Below are positions 9,296-21,911 of a stretch of DNA of 57,009 nt, one piece after another; position 1 is the first letter of the stretch; each line of letters begins with the position of its first letter. The DNA comes from Hyphomicrobiaceae bacterium. GTDB lineage: Bacteria; Pseudomonadota; Alphaproteobacteria; Rhizobiales; Hyphomicrobiaceae. The position numbers were made by a program, and so were the translations under genes. Location of the stretch: assembly GCA_021730785.1 (NCBI GenBank), contig JAKFWF010000016.1:1-57009 (forward strand), read 5' to 3'. The notes under the pieces are model-generated. The model ran no database searches. It was not told the DNA's origin and saw nothing but the letters and a program-made list of their open reading frames with translations.

Positions 9296-9901
9296 TCATC
9301 TGGCAAATAACGCGCGCAAACGGATCATAAGCACGTCGCGCATCGCCAGGAACCTCGGCCGCAGCAGCGCCCAGCGCGCAGCCGCAACCCGGCCGATGCG
9401 ATGCTTGATGATCGCCCCATAGCGCCAGCCCCAGGAGGCGCGGATTGCCGCAAACGCGCGTTCCTTCCACGGCATCAGCCAGCCGTAGCAGAGCGCGAAC
9501 CAGCCGATCTGCATCAGTTTCGGCTGCGTCAGCATGAACAGGCGCGCGAGAAACGCCGTGCCCACGACCTTGGCGCCGACGAACAGGAGGGCTGCCGCCA
9601 GCGCATGTCCCGTCGCGATCAGGTAGAACGCGGCGAGCTTCAACGGCAGGATCAGCAGCGACGGCAATACGAACACCGCGAGCGCGCCGTAGGGCGGCAA
9701 ATTCACGATCGCCGTTTCGAGGCGGGCGAACACCGCCAGTTTCGCCAGCCGGCCCAGTGCCTCAGCCAGCGGTCGCCAGCCCCACTCGAAGAACAGCAGG
9801 ACAAGCGCGAACAATGCTTCGAACAGACGGCGCACGACGGCTGACGCCGCCGCGTAGACGCGCCAGCCAAAGGTCAGAGGGGGTGCTTCCCGACGCGACA
9901 C
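9296..9901 (-). CDS. Conserved hypothetical membrane protein
   Basis: A 201-residue protein with two to three strongly hydrophobic stretches (about residues 25-42, 68-93 and 97-122) and a basic, arginine-rich C-terminal third (HRIGRVAAARWALLRPRF, MIRLRALFAR). It converges with the queC pair, ending 7 bases after that small gene. I recognise no named domain. Confidence 0.7.
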   Translation of the reverse strand: MSRREAPPLTFGWRVYAAASAVVRRLFEALFALVLLFFEWGWRPLAEALGRLAKLAVFARLETAIVNLPPYGALAVFVLPSLLILPLKLAAFYLIATGHALAAALLFVGAKVVGTAFLARLFMLTQPKLMQIGWFALCYGWLMPWKERAFAAIRASWGWRYGAIIKHRIGRVAAARWALLRPRFLAMRDVLMIRLRALFAR

Positions 9902-9988
9902 GGTGCAGGGCCTCGTTGAGGTGCTCGTGTTGCAACCTTACACGATTGCCGTGCAGGCAGGGTTAATGCCAGCGGCTGGCGTCGTGCC

Positions 9989-10927
9989 TCAGGCCCCAGG
10001 CGGCTTCGCGCCCTTGCGGTCGACCAGCATGCGGTACATTTCCGGCTCGCGGTGGCGGGCGAAGTTGAAGGTCGAGGCCTTGTAGCTGCGCCCGAGATCG
10101 AGATCACAGCGGGCGACGATCAACTCGTCCTCCTCGGTGACCGCCTGGGCCACCACTTCGCCGGTTGGCGCGATGATGCACGATCCGCCGATCTGGTCGA
10201 CTCCGGCTTCGAGCCCCGCCTTGGCGACACCCACCACCCATGTCGCGTTTTGATAGGCGCCGGCCTGCATCACGAGCTGGTTGTGGAAGTTGCCGAGCCG
10301 GTCATGGTCGGGTGCCGGCGGATTGTGCTTGGGCGTATTATAGCCGAGCAAAATCAACTCCACGTCCTGCAGTCCCATGACGCGGTAGCTTTCGGGCCAG
10401 CGCCGGTCGTTGCAGATCATCATGCCGATGTTGGCATCGAGCGTGCGCCACACCGGCCAGTCGAGAGTGCCGGTTTCGAAGTAGCGCTTCTCGAGGTTCT
10501 GGAAGGCATTCGCCGGCTGATGATCGGCGTGTCCCGGCAGGTGGATCTTGCGATACTTGCCGATGATGGCGCCCGACTTGTCGACCAGGATTGCCGAATT
10601 GAAGCGGCGCTTGCGGCCACCCTCCCGAGTGAGTTCGGCATAGCCCAGGTGGAACGCGAGCCCCAGGCGCTTGGCCTCGTCGAACAGCGGCGCCGTTTCG
10701 TTGCCCGGCATCGCGGTTTCGAAATGGCTGTCGATCTCGGCTTCGTCGTCCATCCACCAGTGCGGGAAGAACGCAGTCAGCGCGGCCTCGGGAAACACCA
10801 CGAGGTCGCAGCCGTGGCCCTTGGCCTGCCGCAGTAGATCGATCATGCGGGCAACCGCGCTTGCGCGGCTGTGGTCGCGCTGGATTGGTCCCATCTGGGC
10901 CGCAGCGACGGTGAGGATGCGGGACAT
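9989..10927 (-). CDS. N-carbamoyl-D-amino acid hydrolase (carbon-nitrogen hydrolase family)
   Basis: A 312-residue nitrilase-superfamily amidohydrolase closely resembling Agrobacterium D-carbamoylase along its whole length. The Cys-Glu-Lys triad falls at the same numbering as in that enzyme: E47 in VVFPEAALT, K127 in KYRKIHLPG, C172 in MMICNDRRWPES. Also matching are MPGNETAPLF, HLGYAEL, RRFNSAILVDKSG, LEKRYFE, GYNTPKHNPP and the C-terminal FNFARHREPE. It would hydrolyse N-carbamoyl-D-amino acids to D-amino acid, CO2 and ammonia, the second step of hydantoin degradation. No hydantoinase is adjacent; the HyuB fragment at the window start is about 9 kb away. Confidence 0.88.
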   Translation of the reverse strand: MSRILTVAAAQMGPIQRDHSRASAVARMIDLLRQAKGHGCDLVVFPEAALTAFFPHWWMDDEAEIDSHFETAMPGNETAPLFDEAKRLGLAFHLGYAELTREGGRKRRFNSAILVDKSGAIIGKYRKIHLPGHADHQPANAFQNLEKRYFETGTLDWPVWRTLDANIGMMICNDRRWPESYRVMGLQDVELILLGYNTPKHNPPAPDHDRLGNFHNQLVMQAGAYQNATWVVGVAKAGLEAGVDQIGGSCIIAPTGEVVAQAVTEEDELIVARCDLDLGRSYKASTFNFARHREPEMYRMLVDRKGAKPPGA

Positions 10928-11154
10928 GGCCGAAGTCTCCGTTACGACCGAATGGGTGCGTTGCGTGCCATGTCGCTCCTTCCAGGCACGCCATGAACCG
11001 TGTGTTGCCGGTCCGCGCGATCCCGGGTGCGACGGGCCCCACCACGCAACCGTTCGAGCACGCCCAAATCGCCCCCACCCCGCCCGTGGCAGCGCATGAC
11101 CAAGAGGCGGGTGAGAGTGGCGGGCTGGATTGCCTTACGGGATTCGCCCCAGCC

Positions 11155-12591
11155 CTATCCTGCGCTCCAGCCGGCGACGGCTTTGGTTTCGAGATATTCC
11201 TCGAAGCCGAAGCGGCCCCACTCGCGGCCGTTGCCGGATTGCTTGTAGCCACCGAACGGCGCGCGCGGTTCGAGGAAGGCGCCGTTGATGTGCACCATAC
11301 CGGCGCGCAGGCGGCGGGCGACGCGCTTTGCTCGTTCGACGTCGGCCGATTGCACATAGGCGGCGAGACCAAGGTCGGTGTCGTTGGCAATCCGCACCGC
11401 ATCGGCCTCGTCCTTGTAGGGGATGAGCACCAGCACGGGCCCGAAGATTTCCTCGCGTGCGATGGTCATGGCGTTGTCGACGCCCGAAAACACGGTCGGC
11501 TTCACATAGTAACCCTTGGTGAGGCCGTCGGGACGGCCTGCTCCGCCAACCGCAACCGTCGCGCCGTCCTTGATGCCGCTCGCGATCAGCGCCTGGATCT
11601 TGTCCCACTGGGTCTTCGAGACGACAGGGCCGACGTCGGTGTCGGTAGCATTGGGATCGCCGACCTTCAGCTTCTCGGCGGCGCTTTTGGCGATGGCAGC
11701 GGCGTCGGCCATCTTGGCCGCCGGCACCAGCATGCGGGTCGGCGCGTTGCACGACTGGCCGGAGTTTCGCATCACCGCCTGCACGCCCTGGGTCACGGCC
11801 TTGGCGAGATCGGCGTCGTCGAGAATGATATTGGGCGACTTGCCGCCCAGTTCCTGGCCGACGCGCTTGACGGTCGGCGCCGCCTTGATCGCGACGTCGA
11901 TGCCGGCCCGCGTCGAACCCGTGAACGAGATCACGTCGATGCCGGGGTGGGCCGCCATCACCGCGCCGACGCCCGGCCCATCGCCGTTGATCAGGTTGAA
12001 CACGCCCTTCGGCACGCCCGCCTCGTGCAGGATTTCAGCCAGCAACAGCGCCGAGTAGGGCGCGATTTCCGACGGCTTCAGGATCATCGTGCAGCCGACC
12101 GCGAGGGCCGGGCCGATCTTGCAAGCGATCTGGTTCGCCGGCCAGTTCCACGGCGTGATCATGCCGGCGACGCCGATCGCCTCGCGCACGATCTGCGTCG
12201 TGCCCATGCTCTCCTCGAAAGGAAAGGTTTTCAGCACGTCGAGCGCGGTGCGCAGATGCGCCATGCCGGCCGCGGCCTGCATTTTGGTCGCCATGCCGGA
12301 CGGTGCGCCCATCTCCTCGCTGATGGCAGCACCCATCTCGCCCAGCCGGCGCTTGTAGATGTCGACGATGCGGGTGAGGAGCGCGATGCGTTCATCACGT
12401 GGCGTCGCCGCGTAGGCGGGAAACGCGGCACGCGCTGCCTTGACCGCACGGTCGACGTCGGCGGCGGACCCCAGCGCCACCTGGCCGATGACGGCCTCGG
12501 TCGCCGGATTGATCACCGGCAGCAGGCGCGGCTCGATGGGCGCCACCCAAGCGCCGTCGATATAGAACTTGTCAGCGTTGATCTTGGACAT
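11155..12591 (-). CDS. NAD(P)-dependent aldehyde dehydrogenase family protein
   Basis: A 478-residue aldehyde dehydrogenase. Family marks: TPWNWPANQI, GCTMILKPSEIAPYSALLLAEI, the nucleotide-binding ISFTGSTRAG, the catalytic Glu in GQELGGKSPNIILDDADL, the catalytic Cys in NSGQSCNAPTRML, EEIFGPVLVLIPYKDE and GLAAYVQS. The start at 12591 (MSKINADKFYIDGAW) matches the family N-terminus; an in-frame alternative at 12633 adds a non-conserved stretch. Substrate unknown. The gap to the carbamoylase (227 bases) holds nothing I can identify. Confidence 0.93.
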   Translation of the reverse strand: MSKINADKFYIDGAWVAPIEPRLLPVINPATEAVIGQVALGSAADVDRAVKAARAAFPAYAATPRDERIALLTRIVDIYKRRLGEMGAAISEEMGAPSGMATKMQAAAGMAHLRTALDVLKTFPFEESMGTTQIVREAIGVAGMITPWNWPANQIACKIGPALAVGCTMILKPSEIAPYSALLLAEILHEAGVPKGVFNLINGDGPGVGAVMAAHPGIDVISFTGSTRAGIDVAIKAAPTVKRVGQELGGKSPNIILDDADLAKAVTQGVQAVMRNSGQSCNAPTRMLVPAAKMADAAAIAKSAAEKLKVGDPNATDTDVGPVVSKTQWDKIQALIASGIKDGATVAVGGAGRPDGLTKGYYVKPTVFSGVDNAMTIAREEIFGPVLVLIPYKDEADAVRIANDTDLGLAAYVQSADVERAKRVARRLRAGMVHINGAFLEPRAPFGGYKQSGNGREWGRFGFEEYLETKAVAGWSAG

Positions 12592-12745
12592 GGGATGCGG
12601 CCTCCGGGTCAGCAGACGTGAGAGCTGCACCATAAACCACCTGGCGCCGAAGCGAAATCGGTGAGACGCCTCAGGCAGCGATTCCTTAATATCTCGTTGC
12701 TATGGTTGACGGGCACCAGGCTTGTTGTTGGTAACGGGTCGCCAC

Positions 12746-13435
12746 GTGAGATCGCTCCAGACATTACGGTCAGCTGGCGAACCGGCACAGCGCAGGGAGC
12801 AGCCGGATCGCCAACTTTGGGCGTACTACCAACATGCCCTCGCAGGTCTGCTGTTCGTCATTGCCGCCTGGAACCTGCTCCATCCGGAAATCCTCAAACA
12901 TCCGCCAGGCCAGATCGCGCCGCGTGAGCCGATCCAGATCATGCTCGACAATGCGCGGGCCTTCACAGTCGGCACGGCGACGTTGCAACCGCGGGCCAAA
13001 TTCCAGCTTGAGGCACGTGTCCTGTCACGTGAGCGCTACTGGCTCGGCGACCGGGCGAAACTGATGCCGATCGATATTGCGTTCGGCTGGGCCCAGATGT
13101 CCGATACCGCGCTCCTGGACAAGCTCAGCATCAGCCAGGGCATGCGGTTCTATTACTGGCAGTACGCGGGCCCTGCGCCGGCCGCACATGAAGTGATCAT
13201 TCGCTCCAGTGCCAACATGCATCTTATTCCGGCCACGCCCGAGGTGCTGGAAACGCTGCTGGCGGCACGCGTTGGCGACGTTGTTCGTCTTGAGGGTGAC
13301 CTTGTCGACGTGCAGGGCAATGGCTGGGAAAGCAAAACGTCGCTGACGCGTGTGGACAGTGGCAACGGCGCCTGTGAAACCGTCTACGTGCGGGCTGTAA
13401 CAATTCGACCGATCAGCAGGCCGCCGGGGCGGTGA
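12746..13435 (+). CDS. Conserved hypothetical protein, membrane-anchored
   Basis: About 229 residues. One hydrophobic helix (LAGLLFVIAAWNLL) near the N-terminus is followed by an extracytoplasmic domain with a recognisable conserved pattern: FQLEARVLSRERYWLGDRAKLMPIDIAFGWAQMSD, a dense SANMHLIPA motif, then a small beta domain (VRLEGDLVDVQG, SSLTR-like SKTSLTRVDSGNGACE). I recognise it as a widespread uncharacterised family without known function. The start is uncertain: GTG 12746 is chosen; TTG 12722 is the earliest possible. It converges with the 13451-14137 gene. Confidence 0.7.
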   Translation: MRSLQTLRSAGEPAQRREQPDRQLWAYYQHALAGLLFVIAAWNLLHPEILKHPPGQIAPREPIQIMLDNARAFTVGTATLQPRAKFQLEARVLSRERYWLGDRAKLMPIDIAFGWAQMSDTALLDKLSISQGMRFYYWQYAGPAPAAHEVIIRSSANMHLIPATPEVLETLLAARVGDVVRLEGDLVDVQGNGWESKTSLTRVDSGNGACETVYVRAVTIRPISRPPGR

Positions 13436-13450
13436 CCTGGCCGCCCCTGG

Positions 13451-14137
13451 TCAATGCGGTGCGGGTGGCTCGGCCGTCTCGGCCGATTGCAACTGGGCGA
13501 TCACGGCCGCCAGTGCCCCCTGCGGCGCATCGACAGCCGGGATATCGACTTCCGTCGCGTCTTCCAGTGGCTCGTCATCGTCCGCCGCGTCGTCGGCATA
13601 GAGTTCGTAGTGATCTTCGAGCCGGTCGAGGAAGGTCGCGCACAGATCCATCAGCACGCCGAGCTGAATGCGCTCCGCCACCAGGAACGTTTCCGATAGC
13701 ACGAGGTTGCCGAAGCGGTGCATGTCGGGCGCGTCCGCCGCGATCACGCCGCGCGCGCGCAGGTATGACACGGCGTCACAGCCGGTGTGGAAGTCGGCGC
13801 TGGTCGAGTCGCCCAGGTCGGTAATCGCATCGAGCAGTGTTGCCGTGCCGCTGATGAACAGGTCGATCAGCGGCTTGTAGCGTGCATCGGCAGCCCGCAC
13901 CTCGGCGGCGCGCGCCCGTGCCTGCAGGCAGCGCGCGGCGATCATCATCTCGAGCGTGCGCACTGCGTCGGCGAACTGCCGGCCAGCCGCGGCGGCAGCC
14001 CGCACATCGCCCCCCCGCTCGTCACAGCCGCCGTGGCACAGCGCCAGCAAGTCTTCGCCGGCCGCCAGCATGGCATCCAGGTTGTCGGCCACCAGATAGA
14101 CGGCGGCCGGCACGGGTGCGCTTCGTTTCTTGGTCAT
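13451..14137 (-). CDS. Hypothetical protein downstream of nrdJ
   Basis: A 228-residue protein with a largely helical, Ala/Asp-rich composition. An N-terminal segment KKRSAPVPAAVYLVADNLDAMLAAGEDLLAL is followed by a histidine/cysteine patch CHGGCDERGG, a long helix rich in RARAAEV, and an acidic region (YADDAADDDEPLEDATEVD). No domain recognised. Its ATG overlaps the stop of the preceding gene (ATGA at 14134-14137), so the two are translationally coupled. Confidence 0.6.
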   Translation of the reverse strand: MTKKRSAPVPAAVYLVADNLDAMLAAGEDLLALCHGGCDERGGDVRAAAAAGRQFADAVRTLEMMIAARCLQARARAAEVRAADARYKPLIDLFISGTATLLDAITDLGDSTSADFHTGCDAVSYLRARGVIAADAPDMHRFGNLVLSETFLVAERIQLGVLMDLCATFLDRLEDHYELYADDAADDDEPLEDATEVDIPAVDAPQGALAAVIAQLQSAETAEPPAPH

Positions 14138-14502
14138 GACAGGGGTCTCGGCAACAGGGACAGAAGAGTGTTGAGCGCGGTGTTTAGATCGCGCCCCGCG
14201 TGCGCGAGAGTCGCGCCGAGGTTGGAGTTGAATGCCACGGTCCAGCGGCGGCGGTCGTCGGAGTGGGCCGCGATCATCCGCAGGCTGGCAAGGATCGCGT
14301 CGTCGGTGAAAGCCGGCGACAGGGCGAACCGGGTGCGGACGATCGGCACCAGTTCGGCCAGGTGCAGAATGTCGAGCGGTGGTGCCGCGCCACCGGTCGC
14401 AGCCGCCTGCTGCAAGCGCACCGCTGCGGCGAGCGGTGAACTGCGCGTCGCCAGCGGTCTGATCTGCAGTTCCAGGCCATCTTTCAGCATCGTGTCGTCC
14501 AT
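14134..14502 (-). CDS. Hypothetical protein between nrdJ and the 228-aa gene
   Basis: A 122-residue protein starting MDDTMLKDGLELQIRPL. The middle is LDILHLAELVPIVRTRFALSPAFTDDAILASLRMI and the end NTALNTLLSLLPRPLS. The start is chosen as the first ATG after the hairpin cluster at 14522-14611; the frame continues open upstream into the nrdJ 3' end but that stretch overlaps nrdJ. Function unknown. It is coupled to the next gene by a 4-base ATGA overlap and lies 136 bases downstream of nrdJ on the same strand. Confidence 0.55.
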   Translation of the reverse strand: MDDTMLKDGLELQIRPLATRSSPLAAAVRLQQAAATGGAAPPLDILHLAELVPIVRTRFALSPAFTDDAILASLRMIAAHSDDRRRWTVAFNSNLGATLAHAGRDLNTALNTLLSLLPRPLS

Positions 14503-14521
14503 CCTGACTCGTGTCGAGGTG

Positions 14522-14611
14522 CGAGGGGCTGCGCGCCCCTCGCGCTCCGGCGCCAGGGGCTCACCCCTGGACCCGCTAGACGGTGGGGATCCAAGGGCCT
14601 CAGGCCCTTGG
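14522..14611. repeat. Cluster of three perfect GC-rich hairpins
   Basis: Three tandem palindromes lie in the nrdJ downstream gap: CGAGGGGC/GCCCCTCG (14522-14542, loop 5), CCAGGGG/CCCCTGG (14553-14570, loop 4) and CCAAGGGCC/GGCCCTTGG (14591-14611, loop 3). No T-tract follows, so they are not classical terminators. The unit CCTCGCGCTCC followed by a CCA(A/G)GGG hairpin recurs at 37028-37060, marking a dispersed palindromic repeat family. Confidence 0.8.
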
Positions 14612-14638
14612 CGGGGTCGAAGGGTAGCGCCCGTCGCC

Positions 14639-18421
<3,783 letters not shown>

Positions 18422-19093
18422 AATATCCCCGCGTCTCTTCGCGTTGTTGTTTGCCTGTCACGCAACATCCGCCGCCGGTGCGGCCAGTGTTGGCGACGCT
18501 CGAATGAACGCGGAACTACGCTGGCCCGGAACCGGCCGCGCGTGACGCAGATACAAGAACAGAAACCGACACAGCCGGGTGGATCTTGGCCCCATGAGTG
18601 CCAAGAACACCGGCACCAGTCGACGGTCACGCCAACATTCGACGCGCCCCACTGGCCGCAGATCACGGATACGGCTCACAGCGCGACAAACCAGTGCGCC
18701 GCTGCCGCAGGTTTCCCGAGGCGCATACCAAACCGCCTCGCACTCATCACCGTGTCATGAAGCTAGGCGATTCGAACACAAACACCAAGCTGTTGTGGGT
18801 CGTCGCTGCAACTACACTAGATGTAGCGTCGAGCCCTTTGCCGCGCTTATCCCCTGTTGTGGAGACGGCCGCGGCCGAGGCTGCAGGGGCGGGGGAACGT
18901 GGCACACTGAAGAATTCCAGTGCCTTGGGGAAAGTGATGGTGCCCGAAATGCCATTGCACCAAGGCTAGTGCGATTCCGGCACTGCGATCTGTTGCAAGC
19001 CGGCCGCACTCGCCCGTCTACCGACCGCCGCTGGACACCCTCGGGGCAGTGCGGTACGCCCGGCATTACGAAGTTGCCGAGCGAGGCATTGCC
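18422..19093. other. Gene-free 672-bp region between nrdJ and NDUFA12 gene
   Basis: No convincing gene on either strand. It must hold the divergent promoters of nrdJ (minus) and the NDUFA12 gene (plus). Besides the NrdR-box-like pair at 18782-18829, I see a fragment GGGAAACCTGCGGCAG on the minus strand reminiscent of a B12-box 3' end, but no complete cobalamin riboswitch core. Confidence 0.6.
18782..18829. promoter_or_regulatory. Candidate NrdR-box pair upstream of nrdJ
   Basis: ACACTAGATGTAGCGT (18814-18829) matches the NrdR box acaCwAtATaTwGtgt at 13 of 16 positions, including all the strongly conserved ones. A more degenerate copy, ACACCAAGCTGTTGTGG (18782-18798, one base longer), starts 32 bp away, close to the three-turn spacing usual for NrdR box pairs. 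The sites lie 360-410 bp from the nrdJ start, which would imply a long leader. Confidence 0.4.
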
Positions 19094-19492
19094 ATGAGCA
19101 TCGTAAGTGAGATCTTCAGCTGGTGGGGTGGCAACACCTGGGGTACCCGCCTGTTCACATGGCGCCAGGGCGTCCTCGTCGGCCGCGACGACCACGGCAA
19201 TCGCTACTTTCGCCAGCGCGCTGGCGTCGGTCCGCTCGGCGTGCCGCGCCGCTGGGTCATCTACCAGGATCTGGCCGATGCCTCGAAAGTGCCGCCCGAG
19301 TGGCATGGCTGGCTGCATCATACGGTCGATGATGCGCCCACCAGCAGCACCTATGTGACCAAGCCCTGGCAGAAGCCGCACGTCATGAACATGACCGGCA
19401 CACCGCAAGCGTGGCGGCCCAAGGGCTCGATTCTGTCGCCCGGCGTACGCCCCAAAGCAACCGGCGACTACAAAGCCTGGAAACCGGAGTGA
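19094..19492 (+). CDS. NADH:ubiquinone oxidoreductase subunit NDUFA12 family
   Basis: A 132-residue homologue of the mitochondrial B17.2/NDUFA12 accessory subunit of complex I, found in alphaproteobacteria. Motifs: GTRLFTWRQGVLVGRDDHGNRYF, RRWVIYQ, PPEWHGWLHHTVDD and the C-terminal KPHVMNMTGTPQAWRPKGS followed by GDYKAWKPE. ATG 19094 has GCGAGG about 8 bases upstream; an in-frame ATG at 19049 gives a non-family extension. It is followed by the DUF2155 gene and a convergent aat, a standard alphaproteobacterial neighbourhood. Confidence 0.95.
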   Translation: MSIVSEIFSWWGGNTWGTRLFTWRQGVLVGRDDHGNRYFRQRAGVGPLGVPRRWVIYQDLADASKVPPEWHGWLHHTVDDAPTSSTYVTKPWQKPHVMNMTGTPQAWRPKGSILSPGVRPKATGDYKAWKPE

Positions 19493-19586
19493 CTTTCCGC
19501 GTTCATCACACAAGCGCCACGGTCGCCGGACACCAGTGGTTGCGAATCGTGCAGGATGCGCGACGCATGAAGCAGGACGGGCGGAC

Positions 19587-20081
19587 GTGACTTCGAAAGC
19601 GATCATTGCCGCAAGTCTTGGTGCAGCTGCGCTGGCGGTGCCGTTGCCGGCCCACGCGCAGCGCATCGAGAATGGCGTCGCGGTGTTTGCGACCCTCGAC
19701 AAGGTGACGGCCCGCATCTCGAAATTCGAAGTGCCGCTCGGGCAGTCGGTGACCTTCGGCTCGCTCAAGGTGACGCCGCGCGTGTGCTACTCGCGCCCGC
19801 CGACCGAGCCGCCAAAGACGACGAGCTTCGTCGAGGTGGAGGAAAACCAGCTCGATGGCCAGGTGAAGAAGCTGTTCTCGGGCTGGATGTTCGCTGAAAG
19901 CCCGGGTTTGAATGCCGTCGAGCATCCCGTGTTCGACGTGTGGCTGACGGACTGCGGCCAACCGCTGCGGGGCGACGGCACAAGTGCTGCCCGCGATGGC
20001 AAGCGTCTGCCGGGGCAGCCGGCCGCCACACCGCCATCGGAAGAGCCCGCGGTGCCTCAGCGCCGCCGGCCGCCGCGCTAG
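19587..20081 (+). CDS. DUF2155 domain secreted protein
   Basis: A 164-residue protein with a signal peptide (MTSKAIIAASLGAAALAVPLPAHAQ, cleaved after AHA) and the DUF2155 core: ATLDKVTARISKFEVPLGQSVTFGSLKVTPRVCYSRPPTEPP, SFVEVEE, LFSGWMFAESPGLNAVEHPVFDVWLTDC. A Pro/Arg-rich tail ends the protein. GTG 19587 is preferred because the signal peptide starts there and AGGACGGG lies upstream. The function of the family is unknown. Confidence 0.92.
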   Translation: MTSKAIIAASLGAAALAVPLPAHAQRIENGVAVFATLDKVTARISKFEVPLGQSVTFGSLKVTPRVCYSRPPTEPPKTTSFVEVEENQLDGQVKKLFSGWMFAESPGLNAVEHPVFDVWLTDCGQPLRGDGTSAARDGKRLPGQPAATPPSEEPAVPQRRRPPR

Positions 20082-20090
20082 GGCGAGCGG

Positions 20091-20777
20091 CTAGACCGCC
20101 CGGGTCGCCTGCGCTGATTCGATGATGGCGATGATCTCGGACGGGGATGCGTTCGCCGCCAGACGGCGGTAGTCGCCATAGAGCGGCAGCGACGCTTCGA
20201 GCGCCGTGTGGAACGCCGGGCGCTCCACTTCGACGGTGCCGAACTGGCGCAGATGTTCGGTCACGAACTGCGTGTCGAGCAGCGTGAAGCCGCCATGGAT
20301 CAGGCGGGCGCACAGGTACATGAGGGCGATTTTCGACGCGTCGGTCTCGGTCGAGAACATGCTTTCGCCGAAGAACGCGCCGCCGAGCGCCACCCCGTAC
20401 AGCCCACCCACGAGCCGCTTGCCCGACCACACCTCGATCGTGTGGCAGTGCCCGAGAATGTATAATTCGCGGTACAATGCCCGGATCTGATTGTTGATCC
20501 ACGTCGTGCGGCGGCCGGGCCTGGAGGCGGCACAGCCCGCAATCGTCGCGTCGAAATTGGTATCGAAGCGCACGTCGAACGGTTGCTGTTTGATGGTGCG
20601 GGCGAGACGCTTGGGCAGCCGGACCTGGTCGAGGGGTAGAATGCCGCGGCTGACCGGCTCGATCCAATAGAGTTGCGGATCGTCGGCACTTTCGGCCATG
20701 GGAAAAATCCCGCAGGCATAGGCCTTGAGCAGGACCTGGGGGGTGATGTCACGATTTGTCTGGTCGCGTGCCGCCAT
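20091..20777 (-). CDS. aat: Leucyl/phenylalanyl-tRNA--protein transferase
   Basis: A 228-residue N-end-rule enzyme that adds Leu or Phe to N-terminal Arg/Lys of proteins, marking them for ClpS/ClpAP. Hallmarks: [108 protein letters not shown] 20777 is chosen; a TTG at 20783 is the alternative. It is divergent from lexA and convergent with the DUF2155 gene. Confidence 0.95.
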   Translation of the reverse strand: MAARDQTNRDITPQVLLKAYACGIFPMAESADDPQLYWIEPVSRGILPLDQVRLPKRLARTIKQQPFDVRFDTNFDATIAGCAASRPGRRTTWINNQIRALYRELYILGHCHTIEVWSGKRLVGGLYGVALGGAFFGESMFSTETDASKIALMYLCARLIHGGFTLLDTQFVTEHLRQFGTVEVERPAFHTALEASLPLYGDYRRLAANASPSEIIAIIESAQATRAV

Positions 20778-20962
20778 CGTCAACTCTGCCGCTGCTGAAG
20801 GGTCAGGCGTTCAGATGCTCCTCGAAACAGAGACATTGTTGGGCAAAGCCACGACCAATTCAAGCTCTCCAAGGGCAATTTTGCGGCATTGCTGTGTCAT
20901 GCCTCGCTCAGTTTGCGCCGGTACAGCGCATGCGTCCGAAATATTTGTCAAAGTCCCTTGCG

Positions 20963-20977
20963 GAACGCTCACGGAAC
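20963..20977. promoter_or_regulatory. LexA (SOS) box of alphaproteobacterial type
   Basis: GAAC-N7-GAAC exactly (20963-20966 and 20974-20977), the alphaproteobacterial SOS box, 111 bp ahead of lexA. A GAACGTTC palindrome (20983-20990) and an imperfect GTTC-N7-GTTT (20987-21001) follow directly. This indicates LexA autoregulation; aat, divergent about 190 bp away, may share the control region. Confidence 0.8.
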
Positions 20978-21087
20978 AGCTAAGAACGTTCTGGTTTTGT
21001 TTGTATGCGTCGCCGCAAGTCCGGCTTGCCGCCGGTCCTCAACGAACAGGGCTCTGCCATATCCCGACGCGAATACCTGGAGGTTAC

Positions 21088-21798
21088 GTGCTCACACAGA
21101 AGCAAAAAGAGCTGTTGCTGTTCATCCATCAACGCATGCAGCAGGAAGGTGTGCCGCCGTCCTTCGACGAGATGAAGGATGCTCTCGATCTCAAGTCGAA
21201 ATCGGGCATCCATCGCCTGATCACGGCGCTGGAGGAGCGCGGTTTCATCCGCCGCCTCGCCCACCGGGCCCGGGCGTTGGAAGTGATCAAGCTGCCGGAG
21301 AATGCGACCGAAGGCCTGCAGCCGCCGAAACGGCCAGCCTTCATGCCCAGCGTGATCGACGGCAGCCGCGGCAAGCAGCCGTTCGTGCCGCCGCCATCGA
21401 CCATCGTCGACAGCCGCACCGTGTCGGTGCCGGTGATGGGGCGGATAGCCGCCGGAGTGCCGATCAGCGCGATCCAGAACCACACCCACGACATCGCCTG
21501 TCCGCCCGACCTGCTGACCAATGGCGAGCATTTTGCACTTGAAGTGCGCGGCGACTCGATGATCGATGCCGGCATCCACGACGGTGACACTGTGATCATC
21601 CGGCGCTGTGATTCGGCGGAAAACGGCGACATCGTCGTCGCCCTTGTCGAACACGAGGAGGCGACGCTGAAACGGCTGCGCAAGCGCGGATCTGCAATCG
21701 CGCTGGAAGCGGCCAATCCGGCCTATGAAACGCGCATCTTCGGTCCCGATCAGGTCGACATTCAAGGCCGGCTCGTCGGCCTGATCCGCCGCTACTGA
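21088..21798 (+). CDS. lexA: LexA repressor (SOS regulator, self-cleaving)
   Basis: A 236-residue SOS repressor. The N-terminal winged helix (residues about 1-65) has [25 protein letters not shown] as the recognition region. The Ala122-Gly123 cleavage bond lies in [11 protein letters not shown]. The catalytic dyad is Ser157 in [10 protein letters not shown] and Lys195 in [11 protein letters not shown]. The long linker is usual in alphaproteobacteria. The GTG start at 21088 has a clear GGAGG five bases upstream. Regulation: GAAC-N7-GAAC box at 20963. Confidence 0.97.
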   Translation: MLTQKQKELLLFIHQRMQQEGVPPSFDEMKDALDLKSKSGIHRLITALEERGFIRRLAHRARALEVIKLPENATEGLQPPKRPAFMPSVIDGSRGKQPFVPPPSTIVDSRTVSVPVMGRIAAGVPISAIQNHTHDIACPPDLLTNGEHFALEVRGDSMIDAGIHDGDTVIIRRCDSAENGDIVVALVEHEEATLKRLRKRGSAIALEAANPAYETRIFGPDQVDIQGRLVGLIRRY

Positions 21799-21840
21799 AA
21801 CGGTTGAGTTTGCACAGGGCTGCGCCCCATGGCTAGGTCG

Positions 21841-21868
21841 AGGGGCCGTGCCCATAGGCGCTAATTCA
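21841..21868. repeat. Dispersed intergenic repeat, copy 1 (AGGGGC...CCCATAGGCGC)
   Basis: The stretch AGGGGCCGTGCCCATAGGCG continuing with CTAATTCA recurs, slightly diverged, at 38091-38119 (AGGGGCACGACCCCATAGGC, then GCAAACTTA). Both copies are intergenic, after lexA and before meaB. Confidence 0.55.
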
Positions 21869-21911
21869 ACATCGCTTGAGCCTTGTCGCTGCTCCCAGCT
21901 CTCCTTTTTCG

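Noticed and set aside
10993-12621. 542-codon open frame on the plus strand
   Set aside because: Antisense to the aldehyde dehydrogenase gene; no family pattern.
18422-18781. Cobalamin riboswitch upstream of nrdJ
   Set aside because: A GGGAAACCTGCGGCAG fragment on the minus strand recalls the B12 box, but the GGTG...CCCGC..ACTG core and the GCCACTG element were not found in order.
18762-18782. tRNA T-arm-like GTTCGAATC on the minus strand
   Set aside because: The flanking bases do not form a T stem, and no acceptor, D or anticodon arms can be built.
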